Shown here in pieces: positions 9,335 to 17,806 of a DNA stretch of 64,000 nt. The notes beneath the pieces are model-generated. The model did no database searches. It worked only from the letters and a program-made list of their open reading frames with translations, and was not told the origin of the DNA. The stretch spans positions 1-64,000 of the forward strand of contig CAYOAL010000031.1 in the NCBI GenBank assembly GCA_964401935.1, written 5' to 3'. Every line of letters begins with the position of its first letter. Positions within the stretch are counted from its first letter, which is position 1. This stretch comes from JAPYTK01 sp964401935. Its GTDB lineage: Bacteria > Myxococcota_A > Polyangia > Polyangiales > Polyangiaceae. A program made the translations under genes and the position numbers.

Positions 9335-9376
9335 TTGCCAAAACCACCGCGCTGCCTATGTTGGTTGGGTAACCAA
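9335..9376 (+). promoter_or_regulatory. Sigma-70-like promoter with palindromic operator
   Basis: TTGCCA (9335-9340) and TATGTT (9357-9362) are 16 nt apart. The predicted start near 9369 falls inside the perfect dyad TTGGTT-gggt-AACCAA (9361-9376), which could be an operator or a 5' hairpin. A second stem GCTGC-cctgt-GCAGC follows at 9382-9396. The patch is visibly AT-richer than its surroundings. Confidence 0.5.
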
Positions 9377-9446
9377 TAAACGCTGCCCTGTGCAGCATTC
9401 ACCATCTCCTTCGCGTCGACGACGCGAGACGAAAGCGAGGTACCGC

Positions 9447-9779
9447 ATGGGACTCATCGTGAATGACGAGGGTGTGGCTCGGGAGCTCGGAGGCGGTCGG
9501 GTCGAGGCGGTGCGCTGGGCTCACCTCCAAGAGATCGCGATCGTGACCACGGACGACGGCCCGTTCCTCGAAGACTTCTTCTGGCTCCTCCGTGGCGACG
9601 ACGGCACCGGCGTGTGTGTGCCACAAGAGCTCGCATGCGCTCACGATCTGTTGGGCGTGCTCCAGCGGCGCTTCGAGGACACCTTCGACAACCACGCGGT
9701 GATCCGCGCCTCGCTGTGCACCGACAACGCCACGTTCACCTGCTGGCGTCGGAGCGAGGAGGGGCCGACGCTGCACTGA
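9447..9779 (+). CDS. Small conserved-looking protein, possible PH-like fold
   Basis: A 110-residue cytoplasmic protein that I do not recognise by name. It opens with hydrophobic/charged alternation typical of small beta-rich folds (about 1-70, including EAVRWAHLQEIAIVTTDDGP), followed by a helix (LLGVLQRRF) and a terminal TFTCWRR segment. The pattern of Trp-x-x-Leu, then IxIxTxDxGP, then FTxWR recurs in small PH-like proteins, but this is inference. GCGAGG lies 6 nt before the ATG. It has its own promoter/operator upstream and ends 24 nt from the convergent papain-like gene. Confidence 0.65.
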   Translation: MGLIVNDEGVARELGGGRVEAVRWAHLQEIAIVTTDDGPFLEDFFWLLRGDDGTGVCVPQELACAHDLLGVLQRRFEDTFDNHAVIRASLCTDNATFTCWRRSEEGPTLH

Positions 9780-9803
9780 GCGCGCGCCGCGACCGTGCGG
9801 TGG

Positions 9804-11168
9804 TCAGTCGTCGTCTTCGCCGAGCTCGCCGAAGCCGTCGCCGAGGTCGCCTTCCGACTCGTCGTCGTCGCCGTACACGCCGCCTTCGTAGCCGGCGTCA
9901 CCGTACTCGCCGGGCAGCCCGTCGACGAGACCCCCCACCCGCGACACGGCGCCGCCGAGCCAGGTGTCGACGAGCTCGGCGACCGTGCCCTCTCGCACCT
10001 CGGCGACGTCGTCGAGGCCGGCGGCCACGGCCGCGAAGCGCACGAGCTCGGCGAGCGCCTCCTCGTCGAGGTGCTCGCCGATGAGGACGATGGAGTCGTC
10101 GGCGAAGGCGCTGTCTTCGATGAGCGGCAGCGCGTTCCTCAACACGCGGTCTGCCTCGACGGGCGTGCCGAGGCGCGTGAAGGCGTCGTCGAGCGCGCTC
10201 GCCACCACCCCGAAGGTGGGCTCGCCGAGCTCGGCGTCGGCGTCGGCGGCGGCGAGGAAGATCAGGGCGAGGCGAGTCTCGAGGGCCACGTCGCCGAGGG
10301 CGTCGGTGAGGGCGGCCCAGGCCGAGTCCGTCATCTGCCCAAAGATGGTGTCCTGCTCCTCGAGCACCGGCTTGTGACCCCAGGTGGCGCGGTTCGGGGG
10401 GAGCGTCTTGTCGCCACGCACGAGCCAGGCGTCACCGCGGTTGAGCTCGCGGTCCATCACGTAGTCGAAGGGGATGTAGCAGTCGCCCTCGTCGCCCCAG
10501 GTGGAGCCCCAGGCGTTGCGTGCGATGAACACCTTGTCCGCCTCGGAGTAGCCCACGCACACGAGCGCGTGCTCGCCCTGCTCCCGCTCGAGATCGGCGT
10601 CCGACGGCACGGGGACGAGGCCCGGTTGTCGCTGGCGATCGAACGACTCGTAGATGAAGAGGCCGAACACGATGGGGTGTCCCGCGGCGAGGGCGCGCCT
10701 CCAGGCCAAGAGCTCCACCGGTACCCGCTCCACCGCGCTCGCGCGAAACGCGGCCCCTTCGTCGTAGGCGCGCTTGGGGGGCTCTCGGTCCGGCGTCTCG
10801 CCGCCAAAGGCCTGCTCCGAGCAGGCGCCGTGCTCCACCAAGGTGCTCAGCGCGTCGAAGATGGTGAGCCCCTCGGCCTCGCCGCTCCGCTTCCGGGCGT
10901 TGTGCTCGATGAAGCGGGCGCTGGCCGTCGTCGCTTCGACCTGGTGGCGCTCGCGGAGGTGCTCGTACACCACCGCGGCGGCGAGCGCGACCGAGCCGGC
11001 GCCCTCCCTCTGATCGCGCACCGCGCCGAGCTCTCGGCGGAGATCGACGGTGCGGGGCACCTTCTCGAGGGTTCCCTCGAACGTGGGCGCAGCGGCGTTG
11101 GGCTCGGCGAAGCGATAACCTTCGACGCGGCGGGAGAGGCCGTCGGGGCGGGTGATGATCAGGGTCAC
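9804..11168 (-). CDS. Papain-like (C1A) protein lacking the catalytic Cys, with TerB-like tail
   Basis: A 454-residue protein with no clear signal peptide. The C1 fold is visible: an active-site-region helix (about 50-70), the His segment EHALVCVGY with His200, and the Asn segment RNAWGSTWGDEG with Asn218. The nucleophile position is lost: where active members read GSCxAF, this protein reads GAGSVALAAA (Val60). It is therefore predicted to be a pseudopeptidase, perhaps a peptide-binding or inhibitor protein. Residues about 280-400 form an all-helical region resembling TerB-type domains, and the C-terminus (about 415-454) is Gly/Asp/Glu-rich and disordered. The GTG start has GAGGAG 4 nt upstream. 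It follows polX by 25 nt and may be co-transcribed with it. Confidence 0.78.
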   Translation of the reverse strand: MTLIITRPDGLSRRVEGYRFAEPNAAAPTFEGTLEKVPRTVDLRRELGAVRDQREGAGSVALAAAVVYEHLRERHQVEATTASARFIEHNARKRSGEAEGLTIFDALSTLVEHGACSEQAFGGETPDREPPKRAYDEGAAFRASAVERVPVELLAWRRALAAGHPIVFGLFIYESFDRQRQPGLVPVPSDADLEREQGEHALVCVGYSEADKVFIARNAWGSTWGDEGDCYIPFDYVMDRELNRGDAWLVRGDKTLPPNRATWGHKPVLEEQDTIFGQMTDSAWAALTDALGDVALETRLALIFLAAADADAELGEPTFGVVASALDDAFTRLGTPVEADRVLRNALPLIEDSAFADDSIVLIGEHLDEEALAELVRFAAVAAGLDDVAEVREGTVAELVDTWLGGAVSRVGGLVDGLPGEYGDAGYEGGVYGDDDESEGDLGDGFGELGEDDD

Positions 11169-11193
11169 GGTGCTCCTCTACTACCGGGTGCCT

Positions 11194-12936
11194 TCAGTTG
11201 CGAGCCCGCTGCTCGCGTGCCCACGTGAGAAAGCGCTCGCGCGACCACGTGTTGGCCACCCGCTCGGGCTCCGTCCAGCCGCGCAGTGCGTGCAAAACGC
11301 CCCACTGCATACGGTCGAGCTCGCGGGTGTGGTGAGCGTCGGAGGTCATCACGAAGTTGACGGGGCGCTCGCGGGCGCGCCTCAACACGTCGACCGACAC
11401 ATCGAGCCGCGGCAGGCCGCTGTTGATCTCGAGGGCACAGCCGGTGCTCTCGGCGGCGTCGAGCACGGCGTCGATGTCGAGCTCGATCCCCGGTCGTTTG
11501 CCGATGGTGCGCGCGCTGAGGTGGCCGATCATGTTCACCGTGGGGTCGTGCATCGCCTTGAGGATGCGTCGGGTCTGCCGCTCGCGATCGAGATCGAAGT
11601 GGGTGTGGACGGAGGCGAGGCACCAGTCGAACTCTCGCCGAAACTCGGCGTCGTAGTCGAGTTCACCGTCGGCATCGATGTTGAGCTCGATGCCATGGAG
11701 CAGCGTGATCGAGTCGCCAAGCTCCGCCTGCAGGGCCTTGATGCGCTCGCGCTGCTCGAGGAGCGGACCGCGCTTCACCCCCTGTAGCGGCAGATCTTCG
11801 GCGTGTTCGGTGATGGCGAGGAAGGTGTAGCCCCGGCCCCGAGCGGCTGCGACCATGTCTTCGAGGCTGCTCTGGCCGTCTCCGCTCAGCTCGGTGTGCA
11901 CGTGCAGATCGCCGCGCACTTCGTCGAGGCTCACGCCCCGCGGCAGCGTCCCCTCGAGGGCCCGCTCGATCTCGCCGTTGTCCTCACGCAGCACCTCGGG
12001 GATCCACGGCAGCCCGAGCGCCTCGTAGATCGCCTCCTCGGTCTCGGACGCGATCACCTCCCCGGTGTCTGCGCGCTCGAGCGCATACTCGTTGAGCAGC
12101 AGCCCGCGATCGATGGCCCGCTGCCGCAGCTTGATGTTGTGGGCCTTGCTGCCCGTGAAGTAGAGCGTGGCGGCGCCGAGCTGGTGGGGAAGCACCACGC
12201 GCAGATCGATCTGCAGGCCCTTCCTCGTGGTGACCGACGTCTTCTTGTCGCCGTGCACGAGCACCTCCGCGACGAGCGGGTGCTGGACGAGCCACTCCAT
12301 CACCGGCGACGGGGTCTCGGACGCGACCACGATGTCGAGATCGCCGATCGTCTCCCGGAAGCGGCGCAGGCTCCCGCAGTAGCGAGCGCGCGTGACGCCC
12401 GGGAGCGCCTCGAGCTCAGCGACGAGCCGCAACGCGATGGGGAGGGCCTTGGCGATCGACGTGCGCTTGTCGCCGAGGGCGAGGCGCTCGATGGCCTGCG
12501 CGAGCTTGAGCTCGGTCTTCTCGCCGAAGCCGCTGAGGCGCCGGATCCGCTGCTCCGCGATGGCTCGCTTCAGATCGCTCAGGTTCTCCACGCCGAGCTC
12601 GGCGCGGAGCTTGGTCACCGCCTTGGGGCCGAGCCCCGGGATCTGCGTGAGCTCCACCACCCCTCTCGGCCACTTCGCGCGGAGCGCCTCGAGCTTGTCG
12701 ACCTTTCCCGTGTCGAGATACTCGCGGATCTTCTTCGCCGTGCTCTTGCCCACGCCGTCGAGCTTCGTGAGCTGCGCCTCGGTGAGGCTGCCCACGTCGA
12801 CGGTGGCGCTCTCGACGCCACGCAGCGCGTTCTCGTAGGCGCGCACGCGGAAGGCCTGCGGGCTGCCTTCGTCGAGCGTGGTCAGCTCGGCCAGCTCTTT
12901 GAGGAGGTCGACGACATCCGCCTTGCGGTCGGGCAC
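11194..12936 (-). CDS. polX: DNA polymerase/3'-5' exonuclease PolX
   Basis: A 580-residue repair polymerase of normal length. The N-terminal 8-kDa and helix-hairpin-helix region (about 1-160, with GVGKSTAKKI and IPGLGPKAV) precedes the family-X polymerase core with GSLRR and the DLDIV metal-binding pair, plus IDLRVV as third carboxylate. The C-terminal PHP domain (about 340-580) keeps all metal-site motifs: GDLHVHTELSGDG, ITEHAED, GIELNID, SVHTHF, EINSG and TSDAHH. Both polymerase and exonuclease should be active. PolX fills short gaps in base excision repair and end joining. The GTG start has TAAACT 6 nt upstream. It is divergent from a LigD-type polymerase, 47 nt apart. Confidence 0.93.
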   Translation of the reverse strand: MPDRKADVVDLLKELAELTTLDEGSPQAFRVRAYENALRGVESATVDVGSLTEAQLTKLDGVGKSTAKKIREYLDTGKVDKLEALRAKWPRGVVELTQIPGLGPKAVTKLRAELGVENLSDLKRAIAEQRIRRLSGFGEKTELKLAQAIERLALGDKRTSIAKALPIALRLVAELEALPGVTRARYCGSLRRFRETIGDLDIVVASETPSPVMEWLVQHPLVAEVLVHGDKKTSVTTRKGLQIDLRVVLPHQLGAATLYFTGSKAHNIKLRQRAIDRGLLLNEYALERADTGEVIASETEEAIYEALGLPWIPEVLREDNGEIERALEGTLPRGVSLDEVRGDLHVHTELSGDGQSSLEDMVAAARGRGYTFLAITEHAEDLPLQGVKRGPLLEQRERIKALQAELGDSITLLHGIELNIDADGELDYDAEFRREFDWCLASVHTHFDLDRERQTRRILKAMHDPTVNMIGHLSARTIGKRPGIELDIDAVLDAAESTGCALEINSGLPRLDVSVDVLRRARERPVNFVMTSDAHHTRELDRMQWGVLHALRGWTEPERVANTWSRERFLTWAREQRARN

Positions 12937-12942
12937 GGCGGG

Positions 12943-12948
12943 AGTTTA
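12943..12948 (-). promoter_or_regulatory. TANNNT -10 box of polX
   Basis: TAAACT on the minus strand ends 6 nt before the polX GTG, compatible with a leaderless transcript. Confidence 0.5.
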
Positions 12949-12969
12949 CACGCAGCCATCGGCTCGCGA

Positions 12970-12975
12970 TACCGT
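12970..12975 (+). promoter_or_regulatory. TANNNT -10 box of the LigD-type polymerase gene
   Basis: TACCGT ends 8 nt before the ATG at 12984. Together with the polX box it makes a 47-bp back-to-back promoter pair. Confidence 0.45.
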
Positions 12976-12983
12976 GGCCGTGC

Positions 12984-14285
12984 ATGGCGAAGAAAGAGCC
13001 ACCCGAGGTGCTCGCGATCGACGGTCGCGAGGTCGTGATCACGAGCCCTGGCCGCGTTTACTTTCCGAAGCTCGGGGTCACCAAGCTCGACCTGGTGCGT
13101 TACTACTTGGCGGTGTCGGAGGGGGCGCTCCGAGGGGTGTACAACCGCCCCATCGTGCTCAAGCGCTACGTGCGCGGGATCGACCACGACTTCTTCTTTC
13201 AGAAGCGCGCGCCCGAGGGGCGCCCCGACTGGGTGGAGACGACCGAGCTTCGTTATCCCTCGGGGCGAAGCGCCGACGAGCTGGTGGTCACCGAGCGCGC
13301 CCAGCTCGCGTGGATGGTGAACCTCGGCAACATCGATCTTAACCCTCACCCGGTGCGGGCCGACGATCTCGAGCACCCCGACGAGCTCCGCGTGGATCTG
13401 GATCCGACGCCGGGGGCGAGCTGGGAGCAGGTGCGCAAGGTGGCGCTGTGTGCGCGCGAGGTGCTCGAGGAGCACGGGCTCACCGGCTGGCCGAAGACGT
13501 CGGGGTCGCGTGGGATCCACGTGCTCGTGCGGGTGGAGCGCCGCTTCACCTTCACCGAGGTGCGCCGCGCCGCGCTCGCGCTCGCGCGGGAGGTGGCCCG
13601 GCGGCTCCCCGACGACGCCACCGCGAGCTGGTGGAAGGAGGAGCGGCACGGCGTGTTCATCGACTACAACCAGAACGCGAAGGACCGCACCGTCTGCTCC
13701 GCCTATTCGGTGCGCCCGCGCCACGAGGCGTGGGTGTCGGCGCCGGTCACGTGGGACGAGGTGCCGACCTGCGAGCTCGGCGACTTCACGATGGCCTCGG
13801 TGCTCGCGCGGATGGAGGAGCGCGGCGATCTCAACGCGGGCATCGACGAAGCGGCGGGCTCGCTCGACGCGCTGCTCGCGCTGTCGGCGCGGCACGAGGC
13901 GGAGGGCCTCGGCGGCGACGCCCCGTGGCCGCCGCACTACGAGAAGCAGCCGGGGGAGCCCGACCGCGTGCAGCCGTCGCGGAAGCAGAAGACCAAGACG
14001 AAGAAGAAGGTCAGCGACAAGAAGGGGAGGGTCTCGAAGATGCCGCTGGTGACGGTGTCGCAGGCGAAGACCAAGGAGGAGGCGCTCGCCGGCCTCGAGC
14101 GCTGGAAGGAGCGCCATCCAGCGGTGACCGCGCTCCTCGGAGTGGACGACGTGCTGCTCGATCCGATGCGGGGCCGCTCCTCCATGTGGTACCGCGTCCG
14201 CGTGAACCTGCGCAACGTGCCAACCGAGGTGCGCCCCGCCGAAGAGCCCCCCGATCCCGACTACAACCCTCGGCGCCGTCCTTGA
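12984..14285 (+). CDS. Stand-alone LigD-type primase-polymerase (NHEJ)
   Basis: A 433-residue archaeo-eukaryotic-type primase-polymerase related to the polymerase domain of LigD. The start VYFPKLGVTKLDLVRYY is typical of the family. Catalytic residues are present: DLDP (Asp138, Asp140), the nucleotide-binding SGSRGIHV, and Asp227 in FIDYNQNAKDRT. There is no ligase or nuclease domain. After about residue 320 comes a Lys-rich linker and a 90-residue C-terminal extension of unknown function. Such polymerases add nucleotides, often ribonucleotides, at breaks during non-homologous end joining with Ku and a ligase, neither of which lies in this window. Divergence from polX suggests a shared repair role. 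ligD would normally denote the multi-domain protein, so no symbol is given. Confidence 0.88.
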   Translation: MAKKEPPEVLAIDGREVVITSPGRVYFPKLGVTKLDLVRYYLAVSEGALRGVYNRPIVLKRYVRGIDHDFFFQKRAPEGRPDWVETTELRYPSGRSADELVVTERAQLAWMVNLGNIDLNPHPVRADDLEHPDELRVDLDPTPGASWEQVRKVALCAREVLEEHGLTGWPKTSGSRGIHVLVRVERRFTFTEVRRAALALAREVARRLPDDATASWWKEERHGVFIDYNQNAKDRTVCSAYSVRPRHEAWVSAPVTWDEVPTCELGDFTMASVLARMEERGDLNAGIDEAAGSLDALLALSARHEAEGLGGDAPWPPHYEKQPGEPDRVQPSRKQKTKTKKKVSDKKGRVSKMPLVTVSQAKTKEEALAGLERWKERHPAVTALLGVDDVLLDPMRGRSSMWYRVRVNLRNVPTEVRPAEEPPDPDYNPRRRP

Positions 14286-14301
14286 GTCGTCGCGACTGCC
14301 G

Positions 14302-16143
14302 TCAGAGGCTCTCGAGGAAGGCCACGAGCTCGGCGAGCTGCCCCTGCCTGAGCGCCCCGACCGCTCCGTGTAGCCCGCCGCCGCACGCCGCCTCGAAGAT
14401 CTCGACGAGGGTGCTCGCGCAGCCATCGTGGAAATAAGGCGCTCGCCTGCCGAGGCCCACGAGCGACGGTACCTGCAGCGGGCCGCCGGTGCCCACGTCG
14501 ACCGTCTCGTTGTTCGTGAGGGCAGGGCCCGAGTGGCAGTTGGCACAGCCCATGGCTCCGAACAGCGCCTCTCCACGCGCTGCGGCCGCCGACCGGGGTG
14601 GCTGCCGTGGCGGCTCGATTCGCAACAGCCACGAGGTGAACGCGCGCATGCTCTCGTCCTCGAGCACACGGCCGAGCATTCGCGTGGTGTACACCTCGTC
14701 GAGGAGCGTCTCCAACGCGGCCATGTCGCCCGCCGCGTGGTACGGGGCGGTACCGAGAAGCGTGCCCGCCAGCGACTGCGTTCGGCGCGGCCCGAGGTCT
14801 TCGAAGGCCCACACGTGGCCGTCGTCGAGGCCTGCGGGGTGGCACGACGCGCAGGTCAGGTTCGCCCCCGTGGTCGCGTGGAAGAGCAACAGCCCGGTGT
14901 CGGCGCGGGACGTCTCGTCCAAGACGATGGTCGCTGCGCCGACGTCCGTCCACCGCAGGAGCGCTGCGGGCTCGCGGCTCTGGGCCAGCACGTGCCCCGA
15001 GGGATCGAACGCGACGGCGGTCACCTGCACTCCACCGTCCCATTCGAACCCCTCCCAACGGAGCTTGTCCGGGTGGCTGTTGGAACAGTCCGGCTCGCTC
15101 GAGAACCAACCCTCGCTCAACGGGTAGCGCACCACCTGGATCGGGCGCCGTGCCGGGTCGTCGGACGCGGCGCCGGTCAGCGCCGTCACCGCGCTGCTGC
15201 CGTCCGCGCTCACCGCGAAGTCGGTGAGCAAAGGGCCGATGAGGGGCACGGTCGCGGGTGCCTCGCCGTCGCCGGAGAGGCGTGTCACGGCGCTCGTCAC
15301 CCGAGACGAGCATGGGGTGTCAGCGTAGTAGGGGCCCACCTTCGGGATCGGCGTGTTGTCGTGGAGCTGGTGCAACAGGTGTACGCCGTGGCGCTCGGTG
15401 TGGATGAGCCGCCAGGCGACGTGGGCTTCGACGTCGGTCCATCCCGCCGGCGCGCGCGGTCGGATGCGTCGACGCACGGAGCGCGCGCCGTCGAGGACGA
15501 GCACCTCGGCGGCGCGGAACCGGCTCACGTAGAGCACGTCGTCGTGCGCCACTACGTCGCGCAGATCGGGCTCGAGTCGGGACACGGTGGGCCGCCCGGA
15601 CACCGGGAACGACCACAGCTCACCCGTCTCGCAGGCCACGTGGACGGTGTCCTGAGCGTCGACGGTGAGACCGCTCGGTGCGCTGCAGGTGCGTCGGCGC
15701 TCCACCACCCTCTCGGCGACGGGATCGAGGGTGAGCACCGCCCCCGCTCCCCGGAGGGCGACGAACACGCGACCGTCCTCGGCGACGGCCACGCGCCCGG
15801 GGCGTGCTCCCGGCTCGAGAGGGAAGGTCGTCTTGAGGCGATTGGAGGTGAGATCCACCACGTAGATGCGATCGCGATCCGGGTCCGCAGCCACCGCGAG
15901 CCCATCGGTCGTCACCGCGAGCGTGCCCCCTTGGATCGGGGGCGGTGGCGGCTCGGCGATGATGACCTCCGTTGGCGGCGGGTCCTCGGGTAGCGAGGCC
16001 CCCCCCTCCCAGAACGGCGTCTCCTCCGACGTCTCGTCGCTGCAGGCGAGCGCGAGGAGCGCGGTGATCGCGAGCGCTGCGCTCGCGGGAGGCCACGGTC
16101 TTGTCGTCCGGACCCGGGAACGGTCGACTCTCGGAGCTGGCAT
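14302..16143 (-). CDS. Beta-propeller/dihaem cytochrome c lipoprotein
   Basis: A 613-residue exported lipoprotein (lipobox ALLALAC, about residues 28-34). Residues about 60-400 look like a YVTN/NHL-type propeller, with repeated DPxxDRIYVVDL- and DGRVFVALR-like strands. The C-terminal 200 residues carry two CxxCH haem motifs, CASCH and CANCH, in the order seen in cytochrome-c-peroxidase/MauG-type proteins, with PYFHDG downstream. The predicted role is periplasmic redox or peroxide chemistry; the substrate is unknown. The start MPAPRVDRS was chosen because GGAGGG lies 7 nt upstream; an ATG 15 nt earlier is the alternative. It ends 17 nt from the convergent LigD-type gene. Confidence 0.8.
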   Translation of the reverse strand: MPAPRVDRSRVRTTRPWPPASAALAITALLALACSDETSEETPFWEGGASLPEDPPPTEVIIAEPPPPPIQGGTLAVTTDGLAVAADPDRDRIYVVDLTSNRLKTTFPLEPGARPGRVAVAEDGRVFVALRGAGAVLTLDPVAERVVERRRTCSAPSGLTVDAQDTVHVACETGELWSFPVSGRPTVSRLEPDLRDVVAHDDVLYVSRFRAAEVLVLDGARSVRRRIRPRAPAGWTDVEAHVAWRLIHTERHGVHLLHQLHDNTPIPKVGPYYADTPCSSRVTSAVTRLSGDGEAPATVPLIGPLLTDFAVSADGSSAVTALTGAASDDPARRPIQVVRYPLSEGWFSSEPDCSNSHPDKLRWEGFEWDGGVQVTAVAFDPSGHVLAQSREPAALLRWTDVGAATIVLDETSRADTGLLLFHATTGANLTCASCHPAGLDDGHVWAFEDLGPRRTQSLAGTLLGTAPYHAAGDMAALETLLDEVYTTRMLGRVLEDESMRAFTSWLLRIEPPRQPPRSAAAARGEALFGAMGCANCHSGPALTNNETVDVGTGGPLQVPSLVGLGRRAPYFHDGCASTLVEIFEAACGGGLHGAVGALRQGQLAELVAFLESL

Positions 16144-16294
16144 CTCGCATCCCTCCATTGCGTTGTGCGCTGGCGGCTTCGACCCACGCGGCGGTGTAGG
16201 TCCATCTTCGCAGCCGGACGCCGCGCCGAGGTGGGCAATGTCGGAGTGTGGCAGCGATGTTACTCGTGTTACACAGCTGTGCGCGCTGCTGCCT

Positions 16295-17761
16295 TCACCC
16301 CACGGAGCCGTCGCGGTCGAACACGCGGCCGTGAGGGCGCCCCTCGTGAAAGCCGCCCACGGTCTGCACCCCCACCACCACCTGGTCGTGGAACGCGGAC
16401 AGGTCGCGCGCGCCTGCGTAGGTCATGGCGCTCTTGAGACCGGTGATGACGTCGATGAGGATGGCCCCCACGCTCTCGAAGCCCGGCGCGAGATAGATCC
16501 GCGAAGTGGAGATCCCCTCGCGAAAGAACCCCTTCTTGGCGCGCGCGAAGGCGTCTTCGGTCTCGTTGCGATCGGCCACCGCGCGGGCGCTCGCCATGCC
16601 GTAGTTCTCCTTGTAGAGCCGGCCGTTGCGGTCTTCTTTGATATCGCCCGGGCTCTCGTAGGTGCCCGCGAGCATGGTCCCCACCATCACGCGGCTCGCC
16701 CCCGCGGCGAGGTAGAGGGCCACGTCGCGCGGGTAGCGGACGCCCCCGTCGGCCCACACGTGCCGCCCGTGCCGGTGCGCCTCGCGCGCGCAGTGGAGCA
16801 CGGAGGAGAAGCTCGGGCGCCCCACCCCGGTCTGCATGCGGGTGGTGCACATCGCCCCCGGCCCCACGTTCACCTTCACGACGTCGGCGCCGGCCTCGAT
16901 GAGCCGCCGCGTGCCCTCTGGGGTGCACACGTTGCCGGCCACGATGGGCACGCGCCCCGCCACGAGCTCCCGCACCTCGGCGAGCGTGTCGAGCATGCGC
17001 CGCTGGTCGCCGTGGGCGGTGTCGATCACCAGGGCGGTCACCCCGAGCTCGACGAGCTCCGCGGCCTGACGCTTGGCATCGCTCGAGATCCCGATCGCGG
17101 CCGCCACCATCAGCCGCTCCTCGCCGTCGAGGGCGGGCTCGAGCAGCTCCATCCGCACCACGTCGTCGCGACCGAGCACCCCCACCAGTCGGCCGTCGGC
17201 GTCGACCACCGGCGCCGCCTTCACCCGGTGCTCCTCCATGGTGAGGAACGCGTCGCGGTTCTCCACGCCGTGGTCGAGGAGGATCATCCGTTTTGCCATG
17301 AAGCGGTCTGCGCGCGTGTATTGATCGCGATCTTTCAAGTCGGCGTGGGTGATGATGCCGAGCGGACGGTGGTGCTCGTCCACCACCACCACCATGTCGT
17401 GCGAGCGCTTGCGGATGATCCCCTGCACGTCGCGCAGGGTGGCGTCAGGGGCTACCGAGAGCGGCGTGTCGAAGCGCGGGTGGGCCGACTTGAGGTGCTT
17501 GACGATACGCTCCACGGTGTCGGTGCGCATGTCTTGGGGGAGCACTCCGAGGCCGCCATACCGAGCCATGGTCTCGGCCATGCGTTTGCCGGTGACCGCG
17601 TTCATGTTCGCGCTCACCAGCGGGTGCGAGCCGGCGGCGAAGTCTCTCGGCCGCACGTCCACGTCGAGGCGGGACACACCGTCGTAGTGGCCGGGGACGA
17701 TGAAGCAGTCTTCGAGGCTCAGCTCGCGGTGGTCGTCCTCGTTGGGGTGCAGGAACCTCAT
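16295..17761 (-). CDS. guaB1: GuaB1-type IMPDH/GMPR family enzyme with CBS domains
   Basis: A 488-residue TIM-barrel enzyme of the IMP dehydrogenase/GMP reductase family with an inserted CBS pair (about 95-210). The catalytic loop reads NVGPGAMCTTRMQTGVG with nucleophile Cys305, where classical IMP dehydrogenase has GPGSICTTR. This AMCTTRMQTG signature marks the GuaB1 group, whose mycobacterial member is a GMP reductase rather than an IMP dehydrogenase. The enzyme would convert GMP to IMP with NADPH, with the CBS pair sensing purine nucleotides. The ATG has TACGGT 6 nt upstream. GH92 is 45 nt upstream on the window and on the same strand but reads into a separate stop, so the two may be independent units. 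Confidence 0.85.
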   Translation of the reverse strand: MRFLHPNEDDHRELSLEDCFIVPGHYDGVSRLDVDVRPRDFAAGSHPLVSANMNAVTGKRMAETMARYGGLGVLPQDMRTDTVERIVKHLKSAHPRFDTPLSVAPDATLRDVQGIIRKRSHDMVVVVDEHHRPLGIITHADLKDRDQYTRADRFMAKRMILLDHGVENRDAFLTMEEHRVKAAPVVDADGRLVGVLGRDDVVRMELLEPALDGEERLMVAAAIGISSDAKRQAAELVELGVTALVIDTAHGDQRRMLDTLAEVRELVAGRVPIVAGNVCTPEGTRRLIEAGADVVKVNVGPGAMCTTRMQTGVGRPSFSSVLHCAREAHRHGRHVWADGGVRYPRDVALYLAAGASRVMVGTMLAGTYESPGDIKEDRNGRLYKENYGMASARAVADRNETEDAFARAKKGFFREGISTSRIYLAPGFESVGAILIDVITGLKSAMTYAGARDLSAFHDQVVVGVQTVGGFHEGRPHGRVFDRDGSVG

Positions 17762-17767
17762 CGCTGC

Positions 17768-17773
17768 ACCGTA
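17768..17773 (-). promoter_or_regulatory. TANNNT -10 box of guaB1
   Basis: TACGGT on the minus strand ends 6 nt before the guaB1 ATG. Confidence 0.45.
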
Positions 17774-17806
17774 CTATCACTCCGCGGGCACGAGCACCGA
17801 CAACGG

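Noticed and set aside
16295..17761. Annotation as IMP dehydrogenase (guaB)
   Set aside because: The catalytic loop reads GPGAMCTTRMQTGVG, the GuaB1 type, not the GPGSICTTR of IMP dehydrogenase.
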